A stretch of 57,464 nt of DNA from JAZSMJ01 sp045535815 (GCA_045535815.1 JAZSMJ010000018.1:1-57464), one strand, 5' to 3'. Shown: positions 7,538 to 17,900, numbered from the stretch's first letter. The notes: generated by a model from the sequence alone, not told the origin. A program made the numbers and translations.

Positions 7538-8759
7538 ACTTATAATCGGAATAGATCTCTATCGAATCGTATATCGGCTCCCATCTTGTTTCGCCGTATG
7601 CGCAAACGCATATATATCTTCCGTTGCCGTCATCCTCTTCTCCGTAGCTTGCAAGACAGTGCAGACCCTCGTTTGTATATCCGGTCTTCCCTGCTATTAC
7701 TGTAACGCCTTCCGCCTCGTCTCCGAACATTCTTCCGAACATGGTGCTTTCGAGCATAATTCCTTCGGGGTGATGATCTGTTGCGGTCGTGGTATATCTG
7801 TAGGTAGACAGTATTTCCTTGCACAGCTCGTTCTGCATAGCATAATCGAGTATCATGGCAACCTCAACCACAGTGCTGTAATGATTGATATGATGAAGAC
7901 CGCTGGTATTCATAAAATTGGTGTTGGTAAGACCCATCTCCTCAGCCTTATCGTTCATCATCTTAACGAATTCAGCTTCGCTTCCGGCAATATATTCAGC
8001 AAGAGCACAGGTGCTGTCTGCACCGGACGGCAATATAGCGCCGTACAAAAGATCCTTTACGGTAACCGTCTCTCCTGCTGAAAAGCCTGCCATTGAAGCC
8101 TCTTTATTATAAAGCGGATTGAGAAGCTCCCACGTGAAGGTAAATTCGTCATTAAGATCGGTGATATTTTCACACGCAACTATAAGCGTCATTATCTTTG
8201 TCATTGACGCAGGATACATTCTTTTTGTAGAATTCTTAGAGGCAAGAACGGTATTGGTGTTAAGATCGACCAAAACAGCGTATTTACAATCTATCTTGGT
8301 TGCTAAAGTCACGCTTTCATCGGTATAATCCGGTCTTATAACGGTTATTGCTCCGGGATCGGCAGTATACGAAGGTCTTGGCCTTGCCGTCGTTTCTTTT
8401 GCCGTCTCGCTCTCGCTTTCATTTTCCGTAATCTCGTTTCTGCCGATTACGGTAAGCGAATTATCAGCAGATGAGCCGTTTCCATCCGATACCGAATTTA
8501 TAGTATCATTTGCCTTGTTTTCGGTTGAGCTGACTATAACTATTGCGGCAACGAAAAGAGCTATGACCGCAATAAAAACGCCAAGAAAGATAAGCTTTAT
8601 TCTGAGCGCCCTCATCGCCCTGGCTTTGCGAATTGCAGCTTCTCTTCTCTGATGCTCTATCGCATGCTGAACGCTGCTTACGCCGTTTCCGTTTGCAGTG
8701 CTGTTTTCATCATTATGTTTTATGTAGTTGATATTATCGTTGAACCTTCCGTTGTTCAT
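7536..8759 (-). CDS. D-alanyl-D-alanine carboxypeptidase (DacF/PBP5-like), membrane-anchored
   Basis: A 407-residue class-C-type low-molecular-weight penicillin-binding protein that trims the terminal D-Ala from peptidoglycan stem peptides outside the membrane. A cytoplasmic N-terminus of about 50 basic residues is followed by one membrane segment (LIFLGVFIAVIALFVAAIVI), a Ser/Thr/Glu-rich linker, then the catalytic domain with SMTK (Ser about 185) and KTGY. The second motif reads SGAD instead of the classical SxN, a variant I believe occurs in some clostridial relatives. The C-terminal PBP5 domain is absent. The start is uncertain: the ATG at 8759 has its AAAGGAG 19 bases upstream, farther than normal, and the alternative GTG at 8819 has none. 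Confidence 0.85.
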   Translation of the reverse strand: MNNGRFNDNINYIKHNDENSTANGNGVSSVQHAIEHQRREAAIRKARAMRALRIKLIFLGVFIAVIALFVAAIVIVSSTENKANDTINSVSDGNGSSADNSLTVIGRNEITENESESETAKETTARPRPSYTADPGAITVIRPDYTDESVTLATKIDCKYAVLVDLNTNTVLASKNSTKRMYPASMTKIMTLIVACENITDLNDEFTFTWELLNPLYNKEASMAGFSAGETVTVKDLLYGAILPSGADSTCALAEYIAGSEAEFVKMMNDKAEEMGLTNTNFMNTSGLHHINHYSTVVEVAMILDYAMQNELCKEILSTYRYTTTATDHHPEGIMLESTMFGRMFGDEAEGVTVIAGKTGYTNEGLHCLASYGEEDDGNGRYICVCAYGETRWEPIYDSIEIYSDYK

Positions 8760-8907
8760 AACTATATCTTTACAAAAACTCCTTTGACATTCTGCGTGCG
8801 GTCTTCTTAAACAGAACACCGCACGTCATATCGTATATTAAATAATAACATAAGAGTCAGCATTTTTCGCAAACTCAGTTTAACAAATTTGTAAACAGAT
8901 TAACAAT

Positions 8908-10476
8908 TTACTGTTTTTTTGATGTCATTTTACTTTTATTTCCAGAGAGTAAAAAATTTTCAATCAGCCTGAGGGCTGCACCCGCAAATATCAATATCCA
9001 GAAAAATACAATTACAGCATTTCCTGTTGCCACATAGGGAGTGACGTTATTCCTTTTATATATTTCCGATTTCAAAACGCCCTCTGTTCCCGTATCAACA
9101 CGGTCAATTATCTCACCGCTCGGGGATATTACCGACGTTATGCCCGTGCTCGCCGCACGCACGATATATCTACCGCTTTCCACTGCACGAAGCTGAGCGT
9201 GTGAATTGTGATGATAAAGCGCACCCGAATTCTTATACCACGAATCGTTGGTTGACAAAAGAATAAGCTCCGCACCGTTTTTTACACTGTCACGTGTAAG
9301 CGTTTCATAGATTGAATCAAAGCATATAAGCGAGCCTGCACGGCCGTATTCTGTATCAAAAACGGTTGCCTGTGTCCCGGGCGATATATCCGAATCGGCA
9401 AGATTCATTTCTGTAAACAGCGGAAGTATCGCATTTATCAGATCCTTCATCGGAAGAAACTCCCCAAAAGGAACCGGACGGCGCTTGTAATAATTTTCAT
9501 AGCTTATGCTACCGTCGGGATAAAAGGCTATTAACGCATTGTAAAGCTTATAATCGCTATATCCGTAGTCACCTTCATCGTCAAAGGTGCCTACAACTAC
9601 CACGCATCCCGTATCAGCCGCAAGATCGGATATACGCTGTGCCACCGACGGATTCTTCATAAGAGTAACGTTTACGACGCTCTCCGGCCAAAGTATGATG
9701 CCATCTTCCCCGTCGGCACACTCATAGCTCAGATCAATATATCTGCCGACGTTTTTATCAAGGGAATTCATATCCCATTTTTCCCAAGCGGATATATTTC
9801 CCTGAACTGCATAAACGGCTACCGCTTCTCCCTTATCATGCTGAAGTACGATTGAAACCATTCCGAATATAAGATTGCAAAGAAAAACTGCAAGTGCACC
9901 GAAGGCTGCAGCATTCTTTTTATTCTTCTGTGCATAGAAGGCACTGAGCGCTATAAGAGCGTTTACAGTCAAAACAATAAAGCTGACTCCGTACGACCCG
10001 AATACCGATGCACTCTGTATCATAAAAATGCTGTCGGTCTGCGTCAGCGCTATTCTGCCCCACGGCACGCCTATCCATCCTATCGTCTGTATCCATTCTA
10101 TAAGACACCATGAAACGACAAGAGAAAGGCAGGCAATAAATCTGTTATTCCTGCCTATATATTTGAATGCCAAGGCTACAGCTGCAAGCTCTGCACTCTG
10201 CATTGCAGTAAGTGCTATCCACGCAATAGCAATAACTAAAACGCTTTGAATTCCGTTCATACCGAAGCTTTCCATAGGATACATAAAGAATATCCAATGA
10301 TAAAGCAGACCGTAATATCCTATTCCGAAAACAAGCCCGTGTCTGTATTTTGCTCCGTATTTATAAAGAGCATATATAAACGGTGCGACCGAAACCCACG
10401 CTATCCAGCTGACAGACGGCATTATCTGCGGAAGTGCCGTGACTATACCGGATAGCAGAGCAATAAAATATATCAT
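8908..10476 (-). CDS. lnt: Apolipoprotein N-acyltransferase
   Basis: A 522-residue polytopic membrane enzyme: about seven hydrophobic segments in residues 1-215, an external nitrilase-type domain, and a last membrane segment near 490-508. The catalytic triad is in place: Glu265 in LWPESVVN, Lys331 in YYKRRPVPFGEFLP and Cys385 in SLICFDSIYE, almost the same numbering as Escherichia coli Lnt (267/335/387). It would transfer an acyl group to the N-terminal Cys of lipoproteins. Lnt is typical of Gram-negative and high-GC bacteria but homologues occur in some Firmicutes. It overlaps the upstream pseudouridine synthase by four bases and is probably co-transcribed with it. Confidence 0.9.
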   Translation of the reverse strand: MIYFIALLSGIVTALPQIMPSVSWIAWVSVAPFIYALYKYGAKYRHGLVFGIGYYGLLYHWIFFMYPMESFGMNGIQSVLVIAIAWIALTAMQSAELAAVALAFKYIGRNNRFIACLSLVVSWCLIEWIQTIGWIGVPWGRIALTQTDSIFMIQSASVFGSYGVSFIVLTVNALIALSAFYAQKNKKNAAAFGALAVFLCNLIFGMVSIVLQHDKGEAVAVYAVQGNISAWEKWDMNSLDKNVGRYIDLSYECADGEDGIILWPESVVNVTLMKNPSVAQRISDLAADTGCVVVVGTFDDEGDYGYSDYKLYNALIAFYPDGSISYENYYKRRPVPFGEFLPMKDLINAILPLFTEMNLADSDISPGTQATVFDTEYGRAGSLICFDSIYETLTRDSVKNGAELILLSTNDSWYKNSGALYHHNSHAQLRAVESGRYIVRAASTGITSVISPSGEIIDRVDTGTEGVLKSEIYKRNNVTPYVATGNAVIVFFWILIFAGAALRLIENFLLSGNKSKMTSKKQ

Positions 10477-11402
10477 TTATTAAACTCCTCAAGGAACCAT
10501 ATTTTATCTTTATCAGCGTGATAGGTTTTTCCGTCTATGGTTATGCAGTATGCGTAAAGCGCCTGATATTTATATCCTATCTTGCGGTCCTCACGGTTGA
10601 TTCCGTATTTTCCGTCTCCCAAAAGCGGATGTCCTACAGACGCCATATGTGCTCTTATCTGATGGGTGCGTCCGGTAACCAGCTCGACCTCAAGAAGCGA
10701 AAGCCCCTTTTTGCTCTCTATTACTCTGTATTTGGTGATAATACGCTTTGCATTTCTGCTTTTGGGCATCTTATCGTAAACCGTTACGGTATTGTTTTTC
10801 TGATCCTTTATAAGATAGCCGTCAAGCGTTGCCTTTTTAGGCTCGGGAGTACCGTGTACGGCGCAAAGATACTTTTTAGTTATCTCGTTATTCTTTATCT
10901 GCTCGTTTATCCGTCTTAATGCCGCCGCATTCTTTGCGGCGATAACGATACCGCCGGTATTGCGGTCTATACGGTTGCAAAGAGCAGGCGCAAAGGTATT
11001 TTCCGCATCGGGATCCCATTCGCCCTTTCTGTAAAGATATGCCTTGATATGATTGATAAGTGTGTTGACCTCACCGTCATCATCCTCGTGAACGACTATA
11101 CCCGGCTTCTTATCACAGAGTATCATATCGTCGTTCTCATAAACGATATCCAGCTTGGGAACTATCGAGCGAAACGCCTCTTCCTCTCTTTGGTCGCAGA
11201 AAAATTCTTCCTTGATAAAAAGCTCAACGGTATCACCCTCGCAAAGCATATACTGAGGCTCGGTGCGTTTGCGGTTGACCTTTATCTTTTTTGTTCTTAT
11301 ATATTTGTACATTAAGGTCTGGGGCAAAAGTTTTACCGCCTTTGACAGATATTTGTCCACCCTCTGCCCTGCATCGTTTTTATTTACTGTAAATGTTCTC
11401 AT
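10473..11402 (-). CDS. RluA/RluD-family pseudouridine synthase
   Basis: A 309-residue enzyme with an N-terminal S4 RNA-binding domain (about residues 12-65, RVDKYLSKAV and IKVNRKRTEPQYMLCEGDTV) and a catalytic domain with the motif NRIDRNTGG, catalytic Asp about 146, plus the GRTHQIRAHM segment. It isomerises uridines in rRNA (RluD type); the target position cannot be told from sequence. GGAG precedes the ATG and a good promoter lies at 11428-11456. Its last four bases overlap lnt. Confidence 0.9.
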   Translation of the reverse strand: MRTFTVNKNDAGQRVDKYLSKAVKLLPQTLMYKYIRTKKIKVNRKRTEPQYMLCEGDTVELFIKEEFFCDQREEEAFRSIVPKLDIVYENDDMILCDKKPGIVVHEDDDGEVNTLINHIKAYLYRKGEWDPDAENTFAPALCNRIDRNTGGIVIAAKNAAALRRINEQIKNNEITKKYLCAVHGTPEPKKATLDGYLIKDQKNNTVTVYDKMPKSRNAKRIITKYRVIESKKGLSLLEVELVTGRTHQIRAHMASVGHPLLGDGKYGINREDRKIGYKYQALYAYCITIDGKTYHADKDKIWFLEEFNK

Positions 11403-11427
11403 AGTCGCTCCTTTTGTCTATGCTTAC

Positions 11428-11456
11428 ATTATAAACCAAAATTCAGTTTTATACAA
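11428..11456 (-). promoter_or_regulatory. Promoter of the pseudouridine synthase-lnt unit
   Basis: TTGTAT (11451-11456), 17 bases, TATAAT (11428-11433) on the minus strand, 25 bases before the start codon. Confidence 0.75.
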
Positions 11457-11475
11457 GTACAGTTTATATATCGGT

Positions 11476-11505
11476 AAAAAAAGCACGCTGAGCGTGCTTT
11501 TTTTC
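11476..11505 (-). terminator. Terminator of mgtE
   Basis: Stem aaaagcacgct / agcgtgctttt followed on the minus strand by T-rich sequence; it touches the mgtE stop codon. Confidence 0.85.
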
Positions 11506-12862
11506 AGTTCATATTCAATACCTTCATCGCAATATTGAAATAAATAAATACTGTTACCGTATCTACTATAGTCGTGATAAGGGGTGACGCCATTATAGCA
11601 GGGTCAAGCTTTAAGCTTTTTGCAAGCATAGGCATTATGCATCCGAGTGCCTTTGCCACAAGCGCAGTCACGATAAGGGTCAGCGCCAATATTATAGCGA
11701 TCTGCGGATCTCTGTACTGTATAAGTATTCTTACGGTATTTACTATAGCGAGAACTATACCTACTATCAATCCTATTTTAAGCTCCTTGAAAAGAACCTT
11801 AAAAAAGTCCTTCGGTGAAAACTCACCTACTGCAAGTCCTCTGATTACCATAGTTGAGCTCTGCGATCCGCAGTTTCCTCCTGCACCCATAAGCATGGGC
11901 AAGAAGGCAACCAGAAGCGGTATTGCCGCAAACGCAGTTTCATATGATGCAAGCATCTGACCGGTTATGGTAGCAGACACCATAAGTATCAGAAGCCACA
12001 GTATTCTGTTCTTGGCGTGGCTGAATGCAGACGTCTTAAAATATCCGTCCTCAATAGGAGTCATAGCCGCCATCTTGGCGAAGTCCTCTTCCGCCTCTTC
12101 CTGAATGACGTCGATAGCATCGTCAACCGTTACGATACCGACAAGTCTGCCCTCACGGTCTACAACGGGAAGCGCAAGAAGGTCGTATTTTTCGATCTGC
12201 TTGGCAACAAACTCTCTGTCATCACCGGTCTCAACGTAAATAACGTTTTCTTCCATTAAATCGCCGATAATGCTGTCCTGCTCTGCCAGCATAAGATCCT
12301 TGGCAGTTATAACACCGATAAGCTTTCTGTTTTCGTCGGTGACGTAACAGGTGTATATCGTTTCCTTATCCGGACCGGTGCGGCGGATACGCTTGAAGGC
12401 ATCCTCAACGGTCAGATGTGCTTTCAGATCAACGTACTCTATGGTCATAACGCTTCCGGCACTGTCCGGCGGATACTGAAGGATCTCATTGATACTTCTT
12501 CTCATATCGGGATCGGTGTTTCTGAGGATACGCTTTACAAGCGTTGCCGGCATCTCATCGATAATATCAACGGTATCGTCGATAAACAATTCGTCAAGGA
12601 CTTCCTTAAGCTCGGTATCACTGAAAGATTTAATTAACGTCTCCTGCTCGTCAGGATCCATCTCAACGAACGTATCAACCGCAAGCTCCTTTGGGAGTAT
12701 GCGGAACATGATTGGCAAATTTTCCGTCGGGATACGCTGCAAAAGGATGGCAATATCGGCGGGGTTCATATCCTTAAGCTCCGAAACGAGCTCGGATATC
12801 CTGCGCTCTTCAAGCATATCCTGAAGCTTTTCAAATAATAATTCAAGCTCTTCGTTTTCCAT
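11504..12862 (-). CDS. mgtE: Magnesium transporter MgtE
   Basis: A 452-residue Mg2+ channel with the full MgtE layout: N-terminal superhelical domain (EELELLFEKLQDMLEE to about 125), two CBS domains (about 130-255) that sense Mg2+, a connecting helix, and five membrane helices (about 285-450) containing the conserved PMLMGAGGNCGSQSST segment. The start at 12862 is set by AGGAGGAAAGAAT directly upstream; a longer frame lacks a start signal. The transcript begins about 300 bases upstream and its leader holds a small ORF (13017-13109) and a hairpin next to the ribosome binding site. I do not see the conserved M-box riboswitch that often controls this family. Confidence 0.96.
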   Translation of the reverse strand: MENEELELLFEKLQDMLEERRISELVSELKDMNPADIAILLQRIPTENLPIMFRILPKELAVDTFVEMDPDEQETLIKSFSDTELKEVLDELFIDDTVDIIDEMPATLVKRILRNTDPDMRRSINEILQYPPDSAGSVMTIEYVDLKAHLTVEDAFKRIRRTGPDKETIYTCYVTDENRKLIGVITAKDLMLAEQDSIIGDLMEENVIYVETGDDREFVAKQIEKYDLLALPVVDREGRLVGIVTVDDAIDVIQEEAEEDFAKMAAMTPIEDGYFKTSAFSHAKNRILWLLILMVSATITGQMLASYETAFAAIPLLVAFLPMLMGAGGNCGSQSSTMVIRGLAVGEFSPKDFFKVLFKELKIGLIVGIVLAIVNTVRILIQYRDPQIAIILALTLIVTALVAKALGCIMPMLAKSLKLDPAIMASPLITTIVDTVTVFIYFNIAMKVLNMN

Positions 12863-12885
12863 ATTCTTTCCTCCTTTTATTTTTC

Positions 12886-12921
12886 GGCAGTATGCTTTGT
12901 TACCTTTTAAAAGCATATGCC
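12886..12921 (-). promoter_or_regulatory. Leader hairpin just upstream of the mgtE ribosome binding site
   Basis: In the mgtE transcript GGCATATGCTTT pairs with AAAGCATACTGCC (one bulged base). The structure ends about eight bases before AGGAGG. It has no U-run, so it is not an intrinsic terminator. A role in controlling mgtE translation is a guess. Confidence 0.45.
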
Positions 12922-13016
12922 TGACAAGGGAAAGCAGTTATGTACAAATCGAAAAGCGACGCTCAATCAATCTGTCTGATCATACAGATATTATAATCTT
13001 AAAAATCAATTATATT

Positions 13017-13109
13017 TCAGGCAAATATCATATGGATGCAAAAAGCATCCTTTATTGCAAATGGGCGTCGCCCCCCGGGTTTTGCACTTGCACTACTTCC
13101 TGCGTCCAT
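13017..13109 (-). CDS. Upstream ORF (30 residues) in the mgtE leader, possible leader peptide
   Basis: Inside the mgtE leader an ATG at 13109 follows GAGAGGTG by seven bases, as good a ribosome binding site as any in the window. It opens a 30-codon frame that ends at TGA 13017-13019. The peptide begins MDAGSSASAKPGGRRPFAIK and ends with CIHMIFA. It starts 60 bases after the predicted transcription start and stops about 155 bases before mgtE. Within it the RNA can form two hairpins (TGCAAA...TTTGCA around a GC-rich core, and GGATGC-TTTTT-GCATCC). By analogy with MgtL of enteric bacteria, such an ORF could couple ribosome progress to Mg2+ transporter expression, but I do not recognise this peptide. 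Confidence 0.55.
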   Translation of the reverse strand: MDAGSSASAKPGGRRPFAIKDAFCIHMIFA

Positions 13110-13175
13110 TGATTTTCACCTCTCAATTCGTAAAGTTTTTATTCCGGATACGATCTACCGGAACACTACAGAATT

Positions 13176-13204
13176 ATTATACTTTTTTTACATTTTTTTG
13201 TCAA
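13176..13204 (-). promoter_or_regulatory. Promoter of mgtE with its long leader
   Basis: Consensus TTGACA (13199-13204) and TATAAT (13176-13181) with a 17-base spacer on the minus strand. It predicts a leader of about 305 bases before mgtE. Confidence 0.85.
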
Positions 13205-13605
13205 TGATTTTTTATCTTACAGTCATAAAAAAATCATTATTTATTTATTTGTCAAAAAATATTTTAACTACTGTTCAATTACTCTTTTGGTAAATATTAT
13301 TTACTAAAACCGGATATTTGATATGTTTTTTAAATAAAATAAAAGAAACAAAAGGCTTATAAGATAATATTATTGGCCAAAGTATTTGTAATAATTGCAT
13401 ATTTTTCAAGCAAACGGCATTTTAGCGCAAAAACAATAAAATTTAAATGTTATTTAAGTAATTATAATTTACCATTTTAAACGAAGTTACTTTGATTTGA
13501 TCTGTTTTTTTGGATTATTTACTCTTAAATCAGGTATATTTTTATGCAATATGCTAAAAATATAACATTTTTTTGATATATTCATCCTAAAATCGCCTTG
13601 CGGTA
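13205..13605. other. AT-rich divergent intergenic region, no gene seen
   Basis: About 400 bases with very low GC between the mgtE promoter and the AraC-regulator promoter. No frame with a ribosome binding site was found. The only structure noticed is an inverted repeat, GTAAAT...ATTTAC, within 13286-13308, which could be an operator or chance in AT-rich DNA. Confidence 0.6.
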
Positions 13606-13634
13606 TTTACAAATGCATCAAAATATGCTATAAT
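13606..13634 (+). promoter_or_regulatory. Promoter of the first AraC-type regulator
   Basis: TTTACA (13606-13611), 17 bases, TATAAT (13629-13634), about 70 bases before the start codon. Confidence 0.75.
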
Positions 13635-13704
13635 TTACTAAAATTATCTGTTGATGTATTTCATCTTGATTTTTTGTTACTACTTTTTAGATGAGGATAA
13701 AAAT

Positions 13705-14607
13705 ATGAAAACACCACTTGAAGACCTTTTTGATATATCACCCGAGGTTCATTGCGTTAAAACGGAAAACAAGGATTTTTTCTCTATTGAATATACGGAT
13801 AACGACCACGTATTTACTTATATCGAAAGCGGAGAAGCCGAATTTATAATTTCCGACAAATCGTATCATTTAACCGAAGGCGCAGTTATAATTATGCCCC
13901 CGTTTAAAGCGCATATCATAAAAAACTATTCTGCAGAGCATCTCGTTCAGCAGGTAATACATTTTGATATGTACAGCACCGGAATACTTTCCGCTCCGCC
14001 CGAGGAGCCGGAGGAGTTTCTTCCCTCTCCGCCTGCAAATCCTTTCCCGAGCGATCTTATTGCCGCAAAGCGAAACAGTCTGCTCGACGATAAGGTTATC
14101 TGTGCGCATCTGAGCGGTGACGAAAAGACACTGGTTACCAAGATTATTTCCCGTATGCTCGATGAATACACCGCAAGGCACAACTATTTCCCCCTTGCAC
14201 TCAAGGCTTCAATGATAGAGCTTCTTTGTCTGCTCTTGAGAAGCAGCTCAAATCAGAACGTTATATCTCATAAAAAAGGCAAGACCTGGTTCAGCATTGA
14301 ACGTGCCCTTGCCTATATGAAGGAAAACTTCCACAACCCCGATATCTCAAACGACGAGATATCGGAAGCTGCAGGGCTCTCGGTAAACTATCTTGCCAAT
14401 GCGTTTAATTCAAAGCTTAACATGAGTGTTCACGAGTATCTCAACTGCGTCCGTATAGACAATGCCAAAAAGCTGATACTTCTGGGGGACGGAAATTTCA
14501 CAGAAATATCCAAAAAGGTTGGTTTTTCGAGCATACACGTTTTCTCAAAGGCGTTCAAGCGGCATGAAGGCTGCTCGCCGAGTGAATTCTTAAAAAGAAA
14601 CAGTTAA
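13705..14607 (+). CDS. AraC-family transcriptional regulator with cupin sensor
   Basis: A 300-residue regulator. The N-terminal half is a cupin-like ligand domain (FTYIESGEAEFIISDKSYHL, GAVIIMPPFKAHII), the C-terminal 100 residues hold two helix-turn-helix motifs (SNDEISEAAGLSVNYLANAF and FTEISKKVGFSSIHVFSKAF) and end SPSEFLKRNS. Such proteins usually control sugar or polysaccharide use. The start at 13705 follows GAGGAT; the frame extends upstream without a start signal. It has a terminator after it and lies just before the SLH protein gene, in the same direction. It is a diverged relative of the regulator at 18770. Ligand and targets are unknown. Confidence 0.88.
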   Translation: MKTPLEDLFDISPEVHCVKTENKDFFSIEYTDNDHVFTYIESGEAEFIISDKSYHLTEGAVIIMPPFKAHIIKNYSAEHLVQQVIHFDMYSTGILSAPPEEPEEFLPSPPANPFPSDLIAAKRNSLLDDKVICAHLSGDEKTLVTKIISRMLDEYTARHNYFPLALKASMIELLCLLLRSSSNQNVISHKKGKTWFSIERALAYMKENFHNPDISNDEISEAAGLSVNYLANAFNSKLNMSVHEYLNCVRIDNAKKLILLGDGNFTEISKKVGFSSIHVFSKAFKRHEGCSPSEFLKRNS

Positions 14608-14611
14608 ATAT

Positions 14612-14646
14612 AAAGGATCGGAGCTTTTCCGATCCTTTGTTTTTTC
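14612..14646 (+). terminator. Terminator after the first AraC-type gene
   Basis: Stem aaaggatcgga / tccgatccttt with a short loop and the tail gttttttc. Confidence 0.9.
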
Positions 14647-14768
14647 TACATATAATTATATTGCACTATTTTGCACACCATAACATGTATATCTTTCCTA
14701 AAAGGTTAATATATATTTAATTAATTGTTTCGAGGTGTATCATTTTTATTACATTTTTAATAAACATA

Positions 14769-14797
14769 TTGAAATTTCGTGCCGATTATAGTAATAT
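14769..14797 (+). promoter_or_regulatory. Possible promoter of the SLH protein gene
   Basis: TTGAAA (14769-14774), 17 bases, TAATAT (14792-14797). This leaves a leader of about 150 bases. The rest of 14647-14953 is AT-rich and shows no gene. Confidence 0.5.
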
Positions 14798-14953
14798 TAT
14801 GCTGTATCGTCTTGTTTACATAATCACTCTTTTTTATAAATAATTCGATACTCGGACCGATCGAGCGGAACTTTTTTTGCCCGAATCAGTCGAATATTTT
14901 GTAAAAAACAATTAAAATAGGCCATAGGCCAAAAACAAAGGAGAAAGAAAAAA

Positions 14954-17900
14954 ATGAGAATTTTCAAGAAAACTCTCGCATTGCTTCTCGCAGCGGTAAC
15001 AATCCTTTCCTGCTGCCCCACAGCAGTATTCGCACACACCTTTACGGACGTTACCGAATACGACGACGCAATCGAGCTTCTCTCTGACCTTGAAGTTATC
15101 AAGGGCTACAGCACGACAAGCTTCGGTCCCAAGGACAACATTACGAGATGGCAGATGGCTCTGCTTATTTCCAAGATTATGTCAGGTGATACAAGAACCG
15201 AGACATGGTGGAAGGAAACAGGAGCAAACTCCAAGTTTACAGACGTTCTTTCTGCGCATTACCTCGGCTCTATCATATACGCAGCTGAGCAGGGCGTAAT
15301 CCTCGGAAGAGGCGACGGTATATTCGATCCCGCTACCGGAATTACCGTTCAGGAAGGCATCACGATGGCTATCCGTGCCCTCAATCTCGATACTTCCACT
15401 ATGGATGCAGGCTGGCCCGAATCATACATAATCAAGGCAAACGATCTTGACCTTCTTGACGGCGTTAAGTTCTCAAGCTATACTCAGACAATGACAAGAG
15501 GTCAGACAGCACAGCTTCTTTACAATATGCTCTTTACCGAAAGATCCAACGGTAAGACATTTGCTGCTACATCCTTTGATATAGGTGAAGAAGAGCAGGC
15601 AAACGTCGTAGTCGTTGCTACAAAGAGCATCAGACTTGACAATTCTCTTGCATACGCAAGATCAGGATACGTAACCGTTAAGGCTCTCCAGAACGACGGT
15701 ACTCTCGGCAAGTCCTATTCCGTTCAGGCATCCGCACTCGGTATATCCAACACCGACAGTGCTATCGGTCTTGTTTACACAGTAAATATAGACTCTGACG
15801 GAGATATTACGTCCGGTACTGCAGCTAAGTCCACGACAGTTACAACAGGCCTTACAGTAAACGGAACACAGAACACCATCACGTTCGGCGGAACGACCTA
15901 TAAGACAGTTACCGATTACTCCTATACACTCAAGGAAGGCACAACTCCCTCCTCTAAGGAAATAATCGTTTACGGCTTCAATTCCCTGTTCAAGACACCC
16001 GGTATAATCAAGGCGTCTAATATGGTTAACACAAACGCATACTTCTCTCTCGTTACTTACGACGTAAATAACGACGGATATGCAGACAGAGCTGTATACA
16101 CACCCTATATGTTCGATCAGTATACAGCTGCCGAATACAAGGACGTTACTGTAAACGGTGCAACACTTAAGGAAGGCGACTACTTCATCGGTTCTTATTC
16201 TTCTCAGACAGAAAGCCTCTTCGTATACAAGGCTCTCACCCTTACAGAAGGCGTTGCAAACTCCAACACAGCAACAACTATCACAATAGGCGGAGTTACT
16301 TACACATACGGTAACGACAACCTTCCCGGTGCAGACAACAAGACAGTTGCAAAGGGACTTTCTACTAAAACAGATGCGTATAAGCTCAGCAAGGTATCCT
16401 ACGTTGCAGATGGCAATACTCTTCTCTATATCAAAGCAGATGCTACTACACAGTACACAGGCTCATACGTATCCCGCACCACATGCGCTGTAGTTACTGC
16501 TGATGCAGAACTCAACAACGGTATCGTTACAGTTAAGCTCAACATCAACAATTCCAATCAGACAATTCAGGTATCTAAGATAAACGGTGCTTTGGCTGCA
16601 AGCTACTACACAAGCCTCAAGACAGGCGATATAGTTGAATACACGCTTGACGCAGCTGCTAACGCATACACTGTTAACGAGATAACCTCTACACCTTCTC
16701 TCGTTACTACCGTTGCTACACCCATCACATACGATAACGCATATATCGTATTAGGCGGCACCGATAAGGTTCCGGTACTCTCCAGCACAGTAGTTTACTG
16801 GTTTGACAACACTACTTCCCTTACACCTTCTCTTACACTTTACAACGCAACATCATCCAACTTTATAGGAAAGACCATACCCGCTAACTACTCCATTTAC
16901 GTTGCATACGGCTTTGAAGGCGTAAACTACGCAACGTTTATGTACATCAGACCTACCGATGCTACAGTTGGTAATGTAACACCCGGCGGAACAGGCTCGA
17001 TCCTCAACACTGCTCTCGCAGTTGTTGCAGAAGCACCTACATACAATTCTATTAACGGCACTGTAAAAGTAAAAGTATATCTTGAAAACTCAACAACACC
17101 TATTGAACTTAATGTTTCCACTATCAATAATCAAACTGCTGCTTCCGCATACAGCACGCTTGCAGTAGGTACTCCCGTAACGTATTCGATGATAAGCACT
17201 TCCGGATATGCTCTCACAACTGTAAGCTCTGCAGCTGCAGTAACCGGTAACACAAATTCCGTTATGACATATGCAAACGGAAACCTTGTATTCACAAGCA
17301 ACACCGGTACACAGAGCACTATCCCCGTAACTACGAACACAGTAGTCATAACATACAACGGAGTTTCATTCTCTGCTAAGAAGGTTACAACCAATATGGC
17401 TGCTACAATCCTTCCTGCAAGCTCTTCTATATACGTAACTTACGGTAATACAACTTCAACAGTTGCAACTCTTGTATACGTAAGATCGGGCGCAGGAGCA
17501 GGCTCTACTGCGACTACCGTAACAGGTAACTTAAACGCAAATACAACAGCTATCGTAAGAACGGTAACACCCGTTACAAGTGCAGGAACAAGTTATGTAA
17601 TAGTTAATGTTTGTCTGCCTAATGGTATGCCTTCATATGATTTAAAAGTAACAAAGATCAACGGCGCCATTGCAGCTCTCAGCTACACACTTCTTGCCCC
17701 CGGCGATATCGTAACGTTTGCTGCAGATTCTGCCAACAGCGGTTACTACACGGTTACAAAGATCGCTAACCCCACAACAAGAACCTTCACAGACGGAACG
17801 ATTTCACTTTCCGGTACAAACGTTGTATTCAAGAACTCCTTAGGTGTTCAGGCTTCCATCGCAGTTGATGCATCTACACTTGTTCTCATAAGCACAGGTG

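Noticed and set aside
12863..13175. M-box (ykoK) riboswitch before mgtE
   Set aside because: The conserved M-box core segments are not found; the leader instead shows the upstream ORF and local hairpins.
13286..13308. Inverted repeat GTAAAT/ATTTAC as a regulator site
   Set aside because: In DNA this AT-rich a six-base palindrome is expected by chance; it is only mentioned under the intergenic region.
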